From: CAZPUI01 sp964415525
GTDB taxonomy: Bacteria > Acidobacteriota > Holophagae > Holophagales > Holophagaceae
Assembly: GCA_964415525.1 (NCBI GenBank)
Contig: CAYQAS010000040.1
Span: forward strand, 1 to 33,984
DNA length: 33,984 bases
Reading direction: 5' to 3'
This document shows, piece by piece, positions 8,172 through 16,888 of the stretch. Position 1 is the stretch's first letter. The number at the start of each line of letters is the position of its first letter. Below the pieces are notes generated by a model. The model was not told where the DNA came from and did not search any database. It saw nothing but the letters and a program-made list of their open reading frames with translations. The translations under genes were made by a program, and so were the position numbers.

Positions 8172-10187
8172 ATGGGCCTGACCCGACTTTCCCTTTCCCT
8201 GGTGCTCGGCACCACCCTGCTGGCGAACGGCGCGGAGCCTGAGCCTGATAAGCGCAAGAAGACCACAGCCGTGCCCAGCGCCTCCGTAACCGTGACGGCA
8301 GAAGCCCATCCCGTTGAACTTGCCAAGACGCCCAATCCGGTCAAGGTCGTAGACAAGCAGGCGCTGGAGCGCCTCGCCCCCGTCACCGTCATAGACCTAC
8401 TCAAGTCCTTGATGCCCGGTCAGATCATGACCAGCGGAGGCGTGGGAACCGCCGCCAGTTTCTTCATGGGCGGCTCCCGGTCTCAGGACACGGTGGTCAT
8501 GCTCAACGGCGTGAAACTCCAGGACCAGATGAGCATCTCCGGCTTGGACCTGAACGTGGTGAACATGGCCGGCATCGACCGGGTGGAAGTCCAGCAGGGC
8601 CCCTGCTCCGCCCGCTACGGTTCCAGCGCCATGGGCGGAGTCGTGGCCCTTTCCACCGCAGGCGCCTGCCAGGAGGGCCTCAGCGGCCAGGTGACCGGCG
8701 GCCTCGGAACCATGGGCATCCGCCGGGGATCGGCCTCGACCGCCTTCGGCTGGAATGGCGGCTGGGTGCGCCTGGCCACCGGTGCCAGTCAGGAATTCCA
8801 GGTCATCGACACGAACAACCCCTACCGCACCGCAGGCACCAGCCTTGGCTTCGGCCAGACTTTCGGCGAGGACACCCTCCTTTCGGCCCAGTACCTGAAC
8901 ACGTATTCCGCCACCCCCACCCCCTTCGGCTATGACGGCGGCTACAAGAGCAGCCCCCGGCCCGCCGGCGCATTCGCCCCGCAGCGCGAGAACCGCCGCC
9001 GTTTCGAAGTCCTGAGCACCTCCCTGCGCACGGTCCTGTCCAAGGAGTGGATGGCCGAACTGCACGTGGGCGGCTTCGAGATGGGAAGGATGGAGGCGAA
9101 TTACACCAACGGACTTCCCACCGATCCCTGGGGCAGTCGCGGCTCCCAGGCCAACCTCACCCTGAGCTGGACGCCGGAGGCCCGCTACGGGTTTAGCCAG
9201 ACCACCAGCTTCTCCCGCGAGTCGGGCTTCAGCCCCGCAGGCACGAAGCGCAATAGCGGTCACGGCAACCACCTCGCCCTGGCGGTGGAAGGATGGGTGG
9301 AAGCCACCTCTTCCCTCCGCGTGACGGGTGCGTTCCGCCAGCAGATGGACAGCCTGACCCTGCAGGCGGCCACGGCCAGCCAGCCCGCAGAGCGCCCGCT
9401 CTCCGCCAGCACCGCCAAGCTCGGCCTGAACTGGAACCCGACTCCGGGCCTCCGGTTCTACGTTTCGGGTGGCACCGCCTACGCCCACCCGATGATCAAC
9501 CAGCTGCTCTACAACCTGCAGAACGCCGGGCCCGAGCTCGAGAATGAGCGGAGCAAGGCCTTCCAGATGGGCATGAGCTGGGAACAGAATGGCTGGAATG
9601 CCCGCCTGGACCTGATCCGCAACCGATTCGCCAGCATGGTCTACTACGACCCCACCCTGGGGTTGGAGATCGACTCCTACGGGTACAAATACAAGACGGG
9701 TGCCTACGCCAGCGGCCAGAACATCCGGCTCCAGTCTGCGGAATGCGCCCTCGGCTACCGCACCGCGACCTGGACCCTGGAAGGCTTCCTGCGGAATCAG
9801 GAGGCTCGCGACCTCGGTGCTCCTGAGAGCAAGCAGCTCAGCAGCTCCGCCGTCCTGCGCCGCCCCTTCTTCACCTGCGGCCTCAACGGCAGCGTGGTAT
9901 TCGGGGCGCTTCGCCTGGATGGCCGCTGGTCTCGCTTCGGTTCCCGCTATGAGTACGGCCTGCCCTTCCCCTACCGGTCCCACTTCAATGACCTGAGCGT
10001 GGGTGCCCATTACGACGTGAGCCGCACGTTCAGCGTCGCATTGAAGGGTGACCACCTGATGCAGTCCTCTCTCACACGAGAGGACTGGCTGAGCCGTCGC
10101 GTGGATTTCGAGAACGATCGCGCCATGATCTTCGGCTTCCCGGCCCAGTCCCGCACCGTGACGCTCGAAGGCCGCTACCGTTTCTAA
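8172..10187 (+). CDS. btuB: TonB-dependent cobalamin outer-membrane receptor
   Basis: Outer-membrane beta-barrel transporter, 671 residues. A signal peptide (about 1-21, ending ANGA) is followed by a TonB-box-like SVTVTAEA. A plug domain (about 45-160; DLLKSLMPGQ, VVMLNGVKLQDQ, IDRVEVQQGPCSARYGSSAMGGVV) precedes a barrel ending in EGRYRF with C-terminal Phe. The start at ATG 8172 is chosen because GGAGG at 8160-8164 lies seven bases before it. ATGs at 8112, 8154 and 8166 are less well placed. The cobalamin riboswitch upstream and btuFCD downstream fix the substrate as a corrinoid with good confidence. Sequence alone would only say TonB-dependent receptor. Confidence 0.93.
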   Translation: MGLTRLSLSLVLGTTLLANGAEPEPDKRKKTTAVPSASVTVTAEAHPVELAKTPNPVKVVDKQALERLAPVTVIDLLKSLMPGQIMTSGGVGTAASFFMGGSRSQDTVVMLNGVKLQDQMSISGLDLNVVNMAGIDRVEVQQGPCSARYGSSAMGGVVALSTAGACQEGLSGQVTGGLGTMGIRRGSASTAFGWNGGWVRLATGASQEFQVIDTNNPYRTAGTSLGFGQTFGEDTLLSAQYLNTYSATPTPFGYDGGYKSSPRPAGAFAPQRENRRRFEVLSTSLRTVLSKEWMAELHVGGFEMGRMEANYTNGLPTDPWGSRGSQANLTLSWTPEARYGFSQTTSFSRESGFSPAGTKRNSGHGNHLALAVEGWVEATSSLRVTGAFRQQMDSLTLQAATASQPAERPLSASTAKLGLNWNPTPGLRFYVSGGTAYAHPMINQLLYNLQNAGPELENERSKAFQMGMSWEQNGWNARLDLIRNRFASMVYYDPTLGLEIDSYGYKYKTGAYASGQNIRLQSAECALGYRTATWTLEGFLRNQEARDLGAPESKQLSSSAVLRRPFFTCGLNGSVVFGALRLDGRWSRFGSRYEYGLPFPYRSHFNDLSVGAHYDVSRTFSVALKGDHLMQSSLTREDWLSRRVDFENDRAMIFGFPAQSRTVTLEGRYRF

Positions 10188-10219
10188 CCTGCCCGTGAAT
10201 CCCCGAACCGAGGTCTGAG

Positions 10220-11053
10220 ATGAGAACCCTCCGCATCCTTCTCACTCTCCTGATGGGGGCGCTGCTCTTCGCGGCGCCCCCGCGTCGGGTCGTCAGCCAC
10301 GCCGTCGGCACCGACGACATGGTGCTGGCCATGGCGGACAAGGGGCAGATCGCCGCCCTCAGCGCCCTGGGCCGCGATCCGCGCTACAGCCCCCACCACC
10401 GGGACGCCCTGCAGTACCCGGCCCTCAGCAACGGCGAGGCGGAGGCGATCCTCCGCCATCGTCCCGACCTCGTCGTCCTCACCAGCTATTCCCCGGTCGA
10501 GGTGCGCACCCTGCTGGAGCGCGCCAAGGTGCGCATCTTCATGGTGGAGAAATACGAGACCTTCGAGGATCTCTGTACCACCTCCCTCGCCCTGGGCAAG
10601 GTGCTCGGACGCGAAGCGCAAGCGGCAGCCCTCGTCGCCTCCTGGCGCACCCGTGTGGAGGCGCTGCGCCAGCGCCTGGCGGGCGTGAAGCCCGTCCGGG
10701 TGATGTCGGCGGGAATCTATCCCTTCGTATCCGGGGCAAGGACGACGTTCCAGGATCTCTGCGACCACAGCGGCGCCCTGAACGTCGCCGCGGAAGCGGG
10801 TCTGGTGGGCATCGTTCCCATGCCTGGAGAGAAACCCCTCCAATGGAAGATCGACCGGTTGATCGGTCCTTCGGAAGCCAACTTCGACCTCCCCGCCAAG
10901 CTCAAGGAACTGAGCCCCTACAAGTTCATGCCCGCCCTCAAGCAAGGCCGCTTGGTACAGATCGACGGCGCCCTCCTCGCCACCACCAGCCACCGTCGCC
11001 TCGACACCTATGAGGCGCTGGCCAAGGCGCTGCATCCCGAGCGGTTCCGGTAG
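10220..11053 (+). CDS. btuF: Cobalamin ABC transporter periplasmic binding protein
   Basis: Periplasmic substrate-binding protein of the BtuF/FhuD class, 277 residues with a signal peptide at about 1-18. The two-lobe fold is recognisable: an N-terminal segment (RRVVSHAVGTDDMVLAM), a middle motif (EAILRHRPDLVVLTSY) and a long linker helix around 125-155. It delivers corrinoid from BtuB to BtuCD. It starts 32 bases after btuB with GAGG upstream of the ATG, and ends nine bases before btuC. Specificity for B12 comes from the operon and riboswitch. Confidence 0.9.
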   Translation: MRTLRILLTLLMGALLFAAPPRRVVSHAVGTDDMVLAMADKGQIAALSALGRDPRYSPHHRDALQYPALSNGEAEAILRHRPDLVVLTSYSPVEVRTLLERAKVRIFMVEKYETFEDLCTTSLALGKVLGREAQAAALVASWRTRVEALRQRLAGVKPVRVMSAGIYPFVSGARTTFQDLCDHSGALNVAAEAGLVGIVPMPGEKPLQWKIDRLIGPSEANFDLPAKLKELSPYKFMPALKQGRLVQIDGALLATTSHRRLDTYEALAKALHPERFR

Positions 11054-11062
11054 GCTGTCCCG

Positions 11063-12037
11063 ATGCGCCGCATGCTCCCCTACGCCCTTGCGCTGCTGCT
11101 CTTTGCGGCGGTCGTGGCGAGCCTCGGCCTGGGGGATGCGATGTTCCGCCCAGGCGAGGTCTTTCAGGCGCTGTTGCGAAGGGGAGACGAACTGGCCATC
11201 ACGGTGGTGTGGGACATCCGACTCCCCCGAACCCTCGTGGGCATCGCCACCGGCGCCGCTCTAGCGGTCTCCGGCGTGGTGATGCAGGCATTCTTTCGCA
11301 ATGTGCTGGCAAGCCCCGGCCTGCTGGGCGTCAGCAGCGGGGCCAGCCTCGGCGCGGTGGCGGCCCTGGCGCTCGGAGGTCTCACCGTCGGTCTCTGGAC
11401 CGTTCCTGTCGCGGCAGTCATCGGCGGCTTCCTCGCCACGGGCGCGGTGATGCTCATGGCCAGGCGGGGCGCCTCCCCGGAGCACCTGCTGCTCTGCGGC
11501 GTCGCCCTGAACGCCCTGTTCGGCGCGGGCACCAGCTTCGTTCTCGGCGTCTTCGCCAATCAGGTGCAGGTGGGCGCCCAGATCATCTACTGGCTGCTGG
11601 GCGGCATCGAGAACCGCACCTGGGAACACGTCTGGCTGAGTCTGCCCGCGATCCTCATCGCCTGCTTCCTCCTGTTGCCCCTGGGCCGCTCCATGAACCT
11701 CCTCAGCCTCGGAGAGACTGGCGCCCAGAGCCTCGGCGTGGATGTGAAGCGCCTGCGCCGCGAGCTCGTGATCCTGTCCACCATCCTCACGGCCCTCGCC
11801 ACCGCCGTGGGAGGTGTCATCGGCTTCGTGGGACTCGTGGTGCCCCACCTTCTGCGCATCGCGCTGGGCCCGGATCACCGCAAACTGCTGCCCCTCTCCA
11901 TGGTGGCGGGCGCGACCTTGGTGCTGCTTTGCGACCTGCCCACCCGCTTCATGGACGGCAACCTGCGCCTGGGGGTCGTCACCAGCCTCGTGGGCGGGCC
12001 CTTCCTCCTCTGGATGCTCAGGCGGAAGCCATGCTGA
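11063..12037 (+). CDS. btuC: Cobalamin ABC transporter permease (FecCD/BtuC family)
   Basis: Integral membrane permease of 324 residues with about ten hydrophobic helices. FecCD family signatures are present: WDIRLPRTLVGIATGAALAVSG near 50-70, NVLASPGLLGVSSGAS, and GFVGLVVPHLLR near 255-266, the coupling region that contacts the ATPase. It forms the inner-membrane channel with BtuD. It lies nine bases after btuF. The gap to btuD (124 bases) is unusually long for this operon. Confidence 0.93.
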   Translation: MRRMLPYALALLLFAAVVASLGLGDAMFRPGEVFQALLRRGDELAITVVWDIRLPRTLVGIATGAALAVSGVVMQAFFRNVLASPGLLGVSSGASLGAVAALALGGLTVGLWTVPVAAVIGGFLATGAVMLMARRGASPEHLLLCGVALNALFGAGTSFVLGVFANQVQVGAQIIYWLLGGIENRTWEHVWLSLPAILIACFLLLPLGRSMNLLSLGETGAQSLGVDVKRLRRELVILSTILTALATAVGGVIGFVGLVVPHLLRIALGPDHRKLLPLSMVAGATLVLLCDLPTRFMDGNLRLGVVTSLVGGPFLLWMLRRKPC

Positions 12038-12122
12038 TCCGAGGGTGCTGGCCAGGAAGCCGGTCGCGCCAGCGACAGGCGCCGAGCGACAGGCCGGGGT
12101 CGGGCCCCATCCCGGTCGGAGT

Positions 12123-12140
12123 GGCCTGGACAGTCCAGAC
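12123..12140 (+). repeat. Small palindrome in the btuC-btuD gap
   Basis: CTGGAC-A-GTCCAG forms a 13-base perfect palindrome at about 12126-12138. It lies inside a 124-base spacer that otherwise shows no reading frame of interest. It could be an intercistronic RNA hairpin with a very short loop; its function is unknown. Confidence 0.35.
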
Positions 12141-12161
12141 TGATTGCGACAGTGGGTCCTC

Positions 12162-12869
12162 ATGCTGACCGCCGAACAGCTCCGCCTGGGCACGCGTCTG
12201 CAAGACGTCTCCTTCAACATCCCCAGGGGCACGCTCTGTGCCATCGTGGGCCCCAATGGCGCCGGCAAAAGCACTCTGATGGCTGTGCTGGCGGGCCTGC
12301 TCCCGGCCTCCGGCAAGGTGCGCCTGGATGGACAGAATCTGTCGAAGATCCCCTTTCTGGAGCGCGGCCGGAAACTGGCTTGGCTGGGACAGGAGAGTCA
12401 CGCGGACTTCGCCTTCTCCGTACACGACGTGGTGGCCCAGGGCCGCTTCGCCTGGGGGGACGACGGCCAGGGTGTGGCGTCGGCTTTGGAGACCCTCGAC
12501 ATCCTGCATCTGGCGGATCGGCCCGTGACGGAACTGAGCGGCGGCGAACGTCGGCGCGTCTTCCTCGCCCGCGCCCTTGCCACCGGAGCCCCCATGCAGC
12601 TGTGGGACGAACCCGCGGCCAACCTCGACGTGCGGCACGCCCTGGAGACCTACCGCCTTGCCCGGCAGCTCGCCCAGAGCGGGGGCGCCGTGCTAATGAG
12701 CCTCCACGATATCCGCGCCGCCTATCGCTTCGATCGCGTGCTGGTGCTGAATGACGGTCGATTGGTGGGGGATGGCGCCCCTCATGATGTGCTCACGGCA
12801 GCCCTGATCCGGGAAGTCTTCCGCGTGGAGGCCACCTTCACGATGTCCCTGGTACCCGAACTGCCCTAG
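12162..12869 (+). CDS. btuD: Cobalamin ABC transporter ATP-binding protein
   Basis: Cytoplasmic ATPase of 235 residues that powers BtuC. Motifs: Walker A GPNGAGKST at 30-38, Q-loop in WLGQESHADF, signature LSGGERRRVFLARAL, Walker B with MQLWDEPAANLD, and the switch His in LMSLHDI. The start ATG 12162 is preferred on family length; a TTG at 12144 would add six residues and neither has a strong ribosome site. It is the last gene of the riboswitch-controlled btuBFCD operon. The cluster covers outer-membrane to cytoplasm uptake, but no cobalamin salvage enzyme (cobA, cobU) lies nearby. Confidence 0.92.
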   Translation: MLTAEQLRLGTRLQDVSFNIPRGTLCAIVGPNGAGKSTLMAVLAGLLPASGKVRLDGQNLSKIPFLERGRKLAWLGQESHADFAFSVHDVVAQGRFAWGDDGQGVASALETLDILHLADRPVTELSGGERRRVFLARALATGAPMQLWDEPAANLDVRHALETYRLARQLAQSGGAVLMSLHDIRAAYRFDRVLVLNDGRLVGDGAPHDVLTAALIREVFRVEATFTMSLVPELP

Positions 12870-12976
12870 GCGCTTTCTCGTAATTGTTGGATCCAGGGTG
12901 ACCGGACATAGGCAACGCACCGGCAAGGATACCTCATAAGCAAAGGCCTATTTTTCACTAGACAAACACACCACTG

Positions 12977-13002
12977 GCGGACCAGACTCGGTCCGCTTTC
13001 CA
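12977..13002 (+). terminator. Hairpin after btuD, possible terminator
   Basis: GCGGACC (12977-12983) and GGTCCGC (12990-12996) form a seven-base-pair perfect stem with a six-base loop. A short pyrimidine run (CTTTCC) follows. It lies about 110 bases after btuD and before the next gene. The T-tract is poor, so termination is only likely. Confidence 0.4.
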
Positions 13003-13027
13003 TTCTCAAACCCATCTTTCCCACCCC

Positions 13028-13066
13028 GGCCGATGTCATCGGCCCTTGTGATCCGTACCCCGGATC
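13028..13066 (+). repeat. Two adjacent hairpins in the leader of the M35 peptidase gene
   Basis: GGCCGATG-T-CATCGGCC (13028-13044) is a perfect palindrome. It is followed directly by GATCCG-TACCC-CGGATC (about 13050-13066). The second abuts the ribosome site AGGAGG at 13068-13073. The pair could be an operator plus an RNA structure controlling access to the ribosome site. Confidence 0.5.
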
Positions 13067-13081
13067 CAGGAGGACGCAACC

Positions 13082-14227
13082 ATGCGCTTCCGCAGCATCC
13101 TCGGTTCTCTCGCCCTGCTCGCGGCCCTGCCCGGCACCGCCCAGACCCTGATCAAGGATCAGGATCACGACGTGGTCCGCCCGCACCCCGTGGCACGCCC
13201 TTTGACCGCCAAGCTCGAGGCCCTCGACTTCTATGGCAGCCAGGAGGCCTTGAACCTCCGGTTCAGCCTCACCAACCATCTGAACCACAGCATCTGGATC
13301 CTGCGGTGGCAGGTGCCGACCGAGGACATGGATGCGCACCTCTTCACGGTCACTCGGGACGGCGAAGCCGTGTCATACGAGGGTCCCCTGGTGAAGCGCG
13401 CCCAGCCCGAGGCTTCCGATTACATCGAGATCAAGCCCGGTGCCACCTTCAGCGCCGTGTTCGATCCGTCCGCACACTACGACATGAGCCTCCAGGGCCA
13501 GTACCAGATGAACTTCCGCGGACAGCGCCTCGCGATTCGGCACACCGCCCCTGAACAGCGGAACCTCGATCTGGAAGCCTCCCTGCTCATCCGAAGGGAC
13601 CAAGAGTCGCCCATGCGCCTGGATACGCTGCCCCAGGATCAGCTCGGCCTGAACGCCTCCGCCTCCGCATCCTTCGCCTTCCAGGGCGTCCCCGGCGGGA
13701 GCCGGAAGGCCTTTGTCGAGTCCGTCATCGGCGGCTACACCAAGTGCACCACCGCCCAGCAGGGCCTCCTCAAGACGGCCCATGCCAACGCCATCACCCT
13801 GACCAGCAAGTCAAACACCTATCTAGGAGCCAATCCCAACGGCAGCACCCTCGAGACCACTTGGTTTGGCGCCTTCAACAGCAGCCGCCACGCGACGGTC
13901 AAGGATCACTTCGTGAAGGCCAACGCCGCCTTCGTGAACCAGAATGTGGTCTATGACTGCGGCTGCAAGCAGAGCGCCTACGCCTACGTCTACGCCAACC
14001 AGCCCTACAAGATCTATCTTTGCAAGGCTTTCTGGAATGCCCCCGCCCTGGGCCGCGATTCCAAGGCAGGCACCCTGGTCCACGAGATGATGCACTTCAC
14101 GGTGGTCGCCGGAACCAGCGATTACGTTTACGGAGCCACGGGCGCCATGAACTTGGCCAAAACCAACCCCGCAAACGCCATCATGAACTCCGACAACCAC
14201 GAATACTTCGCCGAAGACCAGAAGTAG
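13082..14227 (+). CDS. Secreted M35-family (peptidyl-Lys type) metalloendopeptidase
   Basis: Exported zinc endopeptidase of the aspzincin family, 381 residues. It has a signal peptide at about 1-20 (ending GTAQ) and an N-terminal all-beta, Ig-like or propeptide region (about 30-200). The catalytic domain (about 220-381) contains zinc motif HEMMH (His334, Glu335, His338), and GTSDYVYG supplies the third ligand Asp347. The ending NSDNHEYFAED is characteristic of the peptidyl-Lys branch known from fungi and from Aeromonas toxin AsaP1. Four Cys (in GGYTKC, YDCGC and YLCKAF) could form disulfides in the catalytic domain. AGGAGG lies eight bases before ATG 13082. It is monocistronic between a probable terminator upstream and a strong one downstream. 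Cleavage before lysine is inferred from the family, not shown. Confidence 0.88.
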   Translation: MRFRSILGSLALLAALPGTAQTLIKDQDHDVVRPHPVARPLTAKLEALDFYGSQEALNLRFSLTNHLNHSIWILRWQVPTEDMDAHLFTVTRDGEAVSYEGPLVKRAQPEASDYIEIKPGATFSAVFDPSAHYDMSLQGQYQMNFRGQRLAIRHTAPEQRNLDLEASLLIRRDQESPMRLDTLPQDQLGLNASASASFAFQGVPGGSRKAFVESVIGGYTKCTTAQQGLLKTAHANAITLTSKSNTYLGANPNGSTLETTWFGAFNSSRHATVKDHFVKANAAFVNQNVVYDCGCKQSAYAYVYANQPYKIYLCKAFWNAPALGRDSKAGTLVHEMMHFTVVAGTSDYVYGATGAMNLAKTNPANAIMNSDNHEYFAEDQK

Positions 14228-14242
14228 ACGGCTCCTCACACG

Positions 14243-14285
14243 ACGGACGGGTGCGGAGCTTCTCCGCTCCCGTCCGTGGCCTTTT
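14243..14285 (+). terminator. Strong rho-independent terminator after the M35 gene
   Basis: Arms 14243-14258 and 14262-14277 are complementary at 15 of 16 positions with a three-base loop. GGCCTTTT follows, with T residues at 14282-14285. It ends the M35 transcript only ten bases before the next start codon. Confidence 0.85.
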
Positions 14286-14294
14286 CGGATCCCC

Positions 14295-15293
14295 ATGACA
14301 CGCCGCGCCGCCCTCCTCATGCCCATCGCCCTCCTGCTCCCTGCCCAGACCCCCGCCCTGGTCTGCCCGAGCCCCAGTCATGGATTCGGCCGCCTGATCC
14401 AGGGGGTGACGGTTTCCCACACGTTCCAGATCGAGAATCGCGGCGCCCGAACCCTCCACATTCAGGATGTGAAGGTGAGCTGCGCGTGCACCACCGCGCC
14501 CCTCACCGCACACGAGATCGCCCCCGGCGCTTCGCTGCTCCTCCCGGTGACCTTCGACACCCGCACCTTTGAAGGCCCGGTGGAGAAGTCCATCGCGGTC
14601 TTGACGGACGATCCGGTGCGTCCGGTCTTGCTGCTGGAACTGCGGGCCCACATCGTCCGCCCGTACCAGATCGAGCCTGCCACCCTGAAGTTCCCCGCCC
14701 ACAGCCGTAACGCGCGACTGACCCTGCCCCTGCGCTTGACGGCTGCCGAAGGAACTTTGCCCCCCGCCGCAGCCGCCACCGTGGAAGGCAGCACCGCCTT
14801 CACGGTGGAATCCCACCTTCAGCGCGAGACCCGCACCCGCGAGTTCCTGGTGGAGCTGCTGCCCGGCATGGAGGCCCAGGCCATCCGCGCCACCCTGGTG
14901 CTTGTGATGGATGACGCCTCGCGCACTCGCCTGGAGGTGCCCATCCAGGGCGAGCTCGTGGAGGACCTCAGCCACTATCCCACCCGTCTGGATCTGGGGA
15001 ACGTGCGGCCCGGTGCCGATCTCGGCAAGCGGCTGCAGGTCATCCTGCATCACCCCGACGTCGAGCTCCGCGGCATCCAGGCCGACGTCCCCTGGCTCCA
15101 GGCCACCCTGGCGCCTCGAGCGACCCTGGATCTGGGCGGGAAGGACAAGCTCAGCGCCGCCCGCGGCTTCTCCGTCTCCTTGAAGGTCGATCCGCAGGCA
15201 CCCGCGGGACCCCAGGCCCTTCGGCTCACCCTCTCGACCACCAGTCCGAAACAGCCTTCCGTGCAGATCCCATGCACCCTGGTGATCCAGTAA
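14295..15293 (+). CDS. Exported DUF1573-domain protein
   Basis: A 332-residue protein with a signal peptide (about 1-22). Its DUF1573/ASH-like beta domain (about 28-125) is recognised by GVTVSHTFQIENRG and VKVSCACTTAPL, the conserved Cys region of the family. The remaining two thirds look like further Ig-like beta modules (LDLGNVRPGADLGKRL near 235-250). DUF1573 proteins are cell-envelope or secreted proteins of unknown function. The ATG at 14295 has no recognisable ribosome site and lies just after a terminator T-run, so the translation mode is unclear. It converges with the next gene with a three-base gap. Confidence 0.8.
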   Translation: MTRRAALLMPIALLLPAQTPALVCPSPSHGFGRLIQGVTVSHTFQIENRGARTLHIQDVKVSCACTTAPLTAHEIAPGASLLLPVTFDTRTFEGPVEKSIAVLTDDPVRPVLLLELRAHIVRPYQIEPATLKFPAHSRNARLTLPLRLTAAEGTLPPAAAATVEGSTAFTVESHLQRETRTREFLVELLPGMEAQAIRATLVLVMDDASRTRLEVPIQGELVEDLSHYPTRLDLGNVRPGADLGKRLQVILHHPDVELRGIQADVPWLQATLAPRATLDLGGKDKLSAARGFSVSLKVDPQAPAGPQALRLTLSTTSPKQPSVQIPCTLVIQ

Positions 15294-15296
15294 AGG

Positions 15297-15653
15297 TCAG
15301 CGCCTGCGCGTGACCTTGCGTGAGCGGAGGTCCACCCGGAAGATCCGGCCGAGTTCGTCCCGGACTTCGAGCACCTCACCCTTCACCCGTAGGCGCGTGA
15401 TGAACACCCACTGGACGTCCTGCTCCAGCTGAGCATCCGTCCCAGTTTCGAAGACGGTCACTTCCCACAGTCGTCGCCCCGAATCCGCTTGATCCGCGGT
15501 GACGATGGCCTTCAGGGGATCCTCGTTCGGAGCCCGGAAGGTCACCCCTTTCAGCGTCACGGGAGCCACCTTGGGAGGCGGCAAGCGTTTGGCCATCGGG
15601 GGCTGAGCCACCCCCATCAGCAACGGCAGCAGGACACCGGCAAGCGGCAGCAT
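15297..15653 (-). CDS. Small exported hypothetical protein
   Basis: A 118-residue protein of no recognised family. It has a hydrophobic signal-like N-terminus (MLPLAGVLLPLLMGVAQP), then a Lys/Pro segment and a beta-rich region containing VTLKGVTFRAPNEDP. The C-terminus is basic (DLRSRKVTRRR). The start is ATG 15653, with GAGGAGG six to seven bases upstream. It follows the MFS gene by 14 bases and is probably in its operon. A periplasmic location is inferred. Confidence 0.7.
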   Translation of the reverse strand: MLPLAGVLLPLLMGVAQPPMAKRLPPPKVAPVTLKGVTFRAPNEDPLKAIVTADQADSGRRLWEVTVFETGTDAQLEQDVQWVFITRLRVKGEVLEVRDELGRIFRVDLRSRKVTRRR

Positions 15654-15667
15654 GGGATCCTCCTCGT

Positions 15668-16888
15668 TCATTCCACAAAATCCAGATCTCGGCCATGAGT
15701 CTCCCGCATTCCCAGGAGACTCACGAGCCCCAGAGCCATCGAAATCACGCCGAGGATGGCGGCGGAGGTCACGGCGCCCTTGCGCAGCATCAGGGCCACG
15801 AAGGTGGGCTGCAGCACCGCTACGAGACCGCGCACGAAGTTAGGCGCGGTGGTGGTGACGGTGGCGCGCAAGTTGGTGCCGAACTGTTCGCTGGCCACGG
15901 TGACGAAGACCGCCCAGTAGCCACCCGCAAGCCCCAGGAAGACGCAGAGGGCGTACCACCCCAGCGGGCTCAGGCCACGCAGGGCCAGGGCCAGCACGAT
16001 GCCGAGGATGGCCATGCCCTGAAATAGCAGGATGGTGCGCTTGCGGCTGCCCATCCACTGGCTGAGGACGCCGGAACCGAAGTCACCGAGCGCAAGCCCT
16101 CCATAACAGCATGCGATGGCCGTCCCGGGCACGATGGGACCCGTCACACCCACGGCCTTCGCCATGCTGGGGCTGAAGTGGACGAGCACGCCCACCACGT
16201 ACCAGATGGGCAGCCCCACGAAGATGCAGCGCAGGTAGCGCCGGAACCGTTCCCCGCTGCGGAAGAGCAAGAAGAAGTCGCCTCGGCTCACCTCGTGGGA
16301 CTTCATCCGCTCAAACATCCCACTGTCCGTCACCTTGATGCGCAACACCAGGAGGCAGAGCCCCAGAATGCCTCCCACGCCAAACGCCCAGCGCCAGGGC
16401 AGCTCATTGCCCACGAGGGCCGCCACCACCGCGCCGGTCACGCCGACGGACGCGACAATCGCGGTTCCGATCCCCCGGGTTTCCTTGGGCAGCACCTCAC
16501 TCACCAGCGTGATGGCCACGCCCAGTTCACCCGAGAGACCGAAACCCGCGATGAAACGCAGCACGGTGTAGGACGGAATGCTCCATGCGAAGGCGTTCGC
16601 GATGTTGGCCAGGGAGTACAGCACGATGGACCCAAAGAGCACGGAGAGGCGGCCCTTCTTGTCCCCCAGAACTCCCCAGAAGATGCCGCCCAGGAGCATG
16701 CCTACCATCTGGACGGCGTTCATGGAGGCGAAGACCCGATCGATATCCCCCGGCGCCACGCCAAGGCTGGCGAGGCTGCCATTGCGAACGATGGGGAAGA
16801 GCACCAGATCGAAGATGTCGACGAAATAGCCGAGGGCCGCCACCAGCACGGTGAGGTTGAGAACAGAACGCCAGGAGGGTCGGGTCAT
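15668..16888 (-). CDS. Major facilitator superfamily transporter
   Basis: Inner-membrane secondary transporter of 406 residues with about 12 hydrophobic helices. The MFS loop 2-3 motif is visible (GVLGDKKGRLSVLFGS, about 75-90) and its counterpart in the second half is SQWMGSRKRT. Helix 1 begins LVAALGYFVDIFDLVLF, resembling metabolite:proton or sugar-acid symporters. Substrate cannot be read from the sequence. ATG 16888 is preferred because the helix pattern begins just after it, although no good ribosome site precedes it; a longer start exists upstream. It is co-directional with the small exported protein downstream. Confidence 0.85.
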   Translation of the reverse strand: MTRPSWRSVLNLTVLVAALGYFVDIFDLVLFPIVRNGSLASLGVAPGDIDRVFASMNAVQMVGMLLGGIFWGVLGDKKGRLSVLFGSIVLYSLANIANAFAWSIPSYTVLRFIAGFGLSGELGVAITLVSEVLPKETRGIGTAIVASVGVTGAVVAALVGNELPWRWAFGVGGILGLCLLVLRIKVTDSGMFERMKSHEVSRGDFFLLFRSGERFRRYLRCIFVGLPIWYVVGVLVHFSPSMAKAVGVTGPIVPGTAIACCYGGLALGDFGSGVLSQWMGSRKRTILLFQGMAILGIVLALALRGLSPLGWYALCVFLGLAGGYWAVFVTVASEQFGTNLRATVTTTAPNFVRGLVAVLQPTFVALMLRKGAVTSAAILGVISMALGLVSLLGMRETHGRDLDFVE

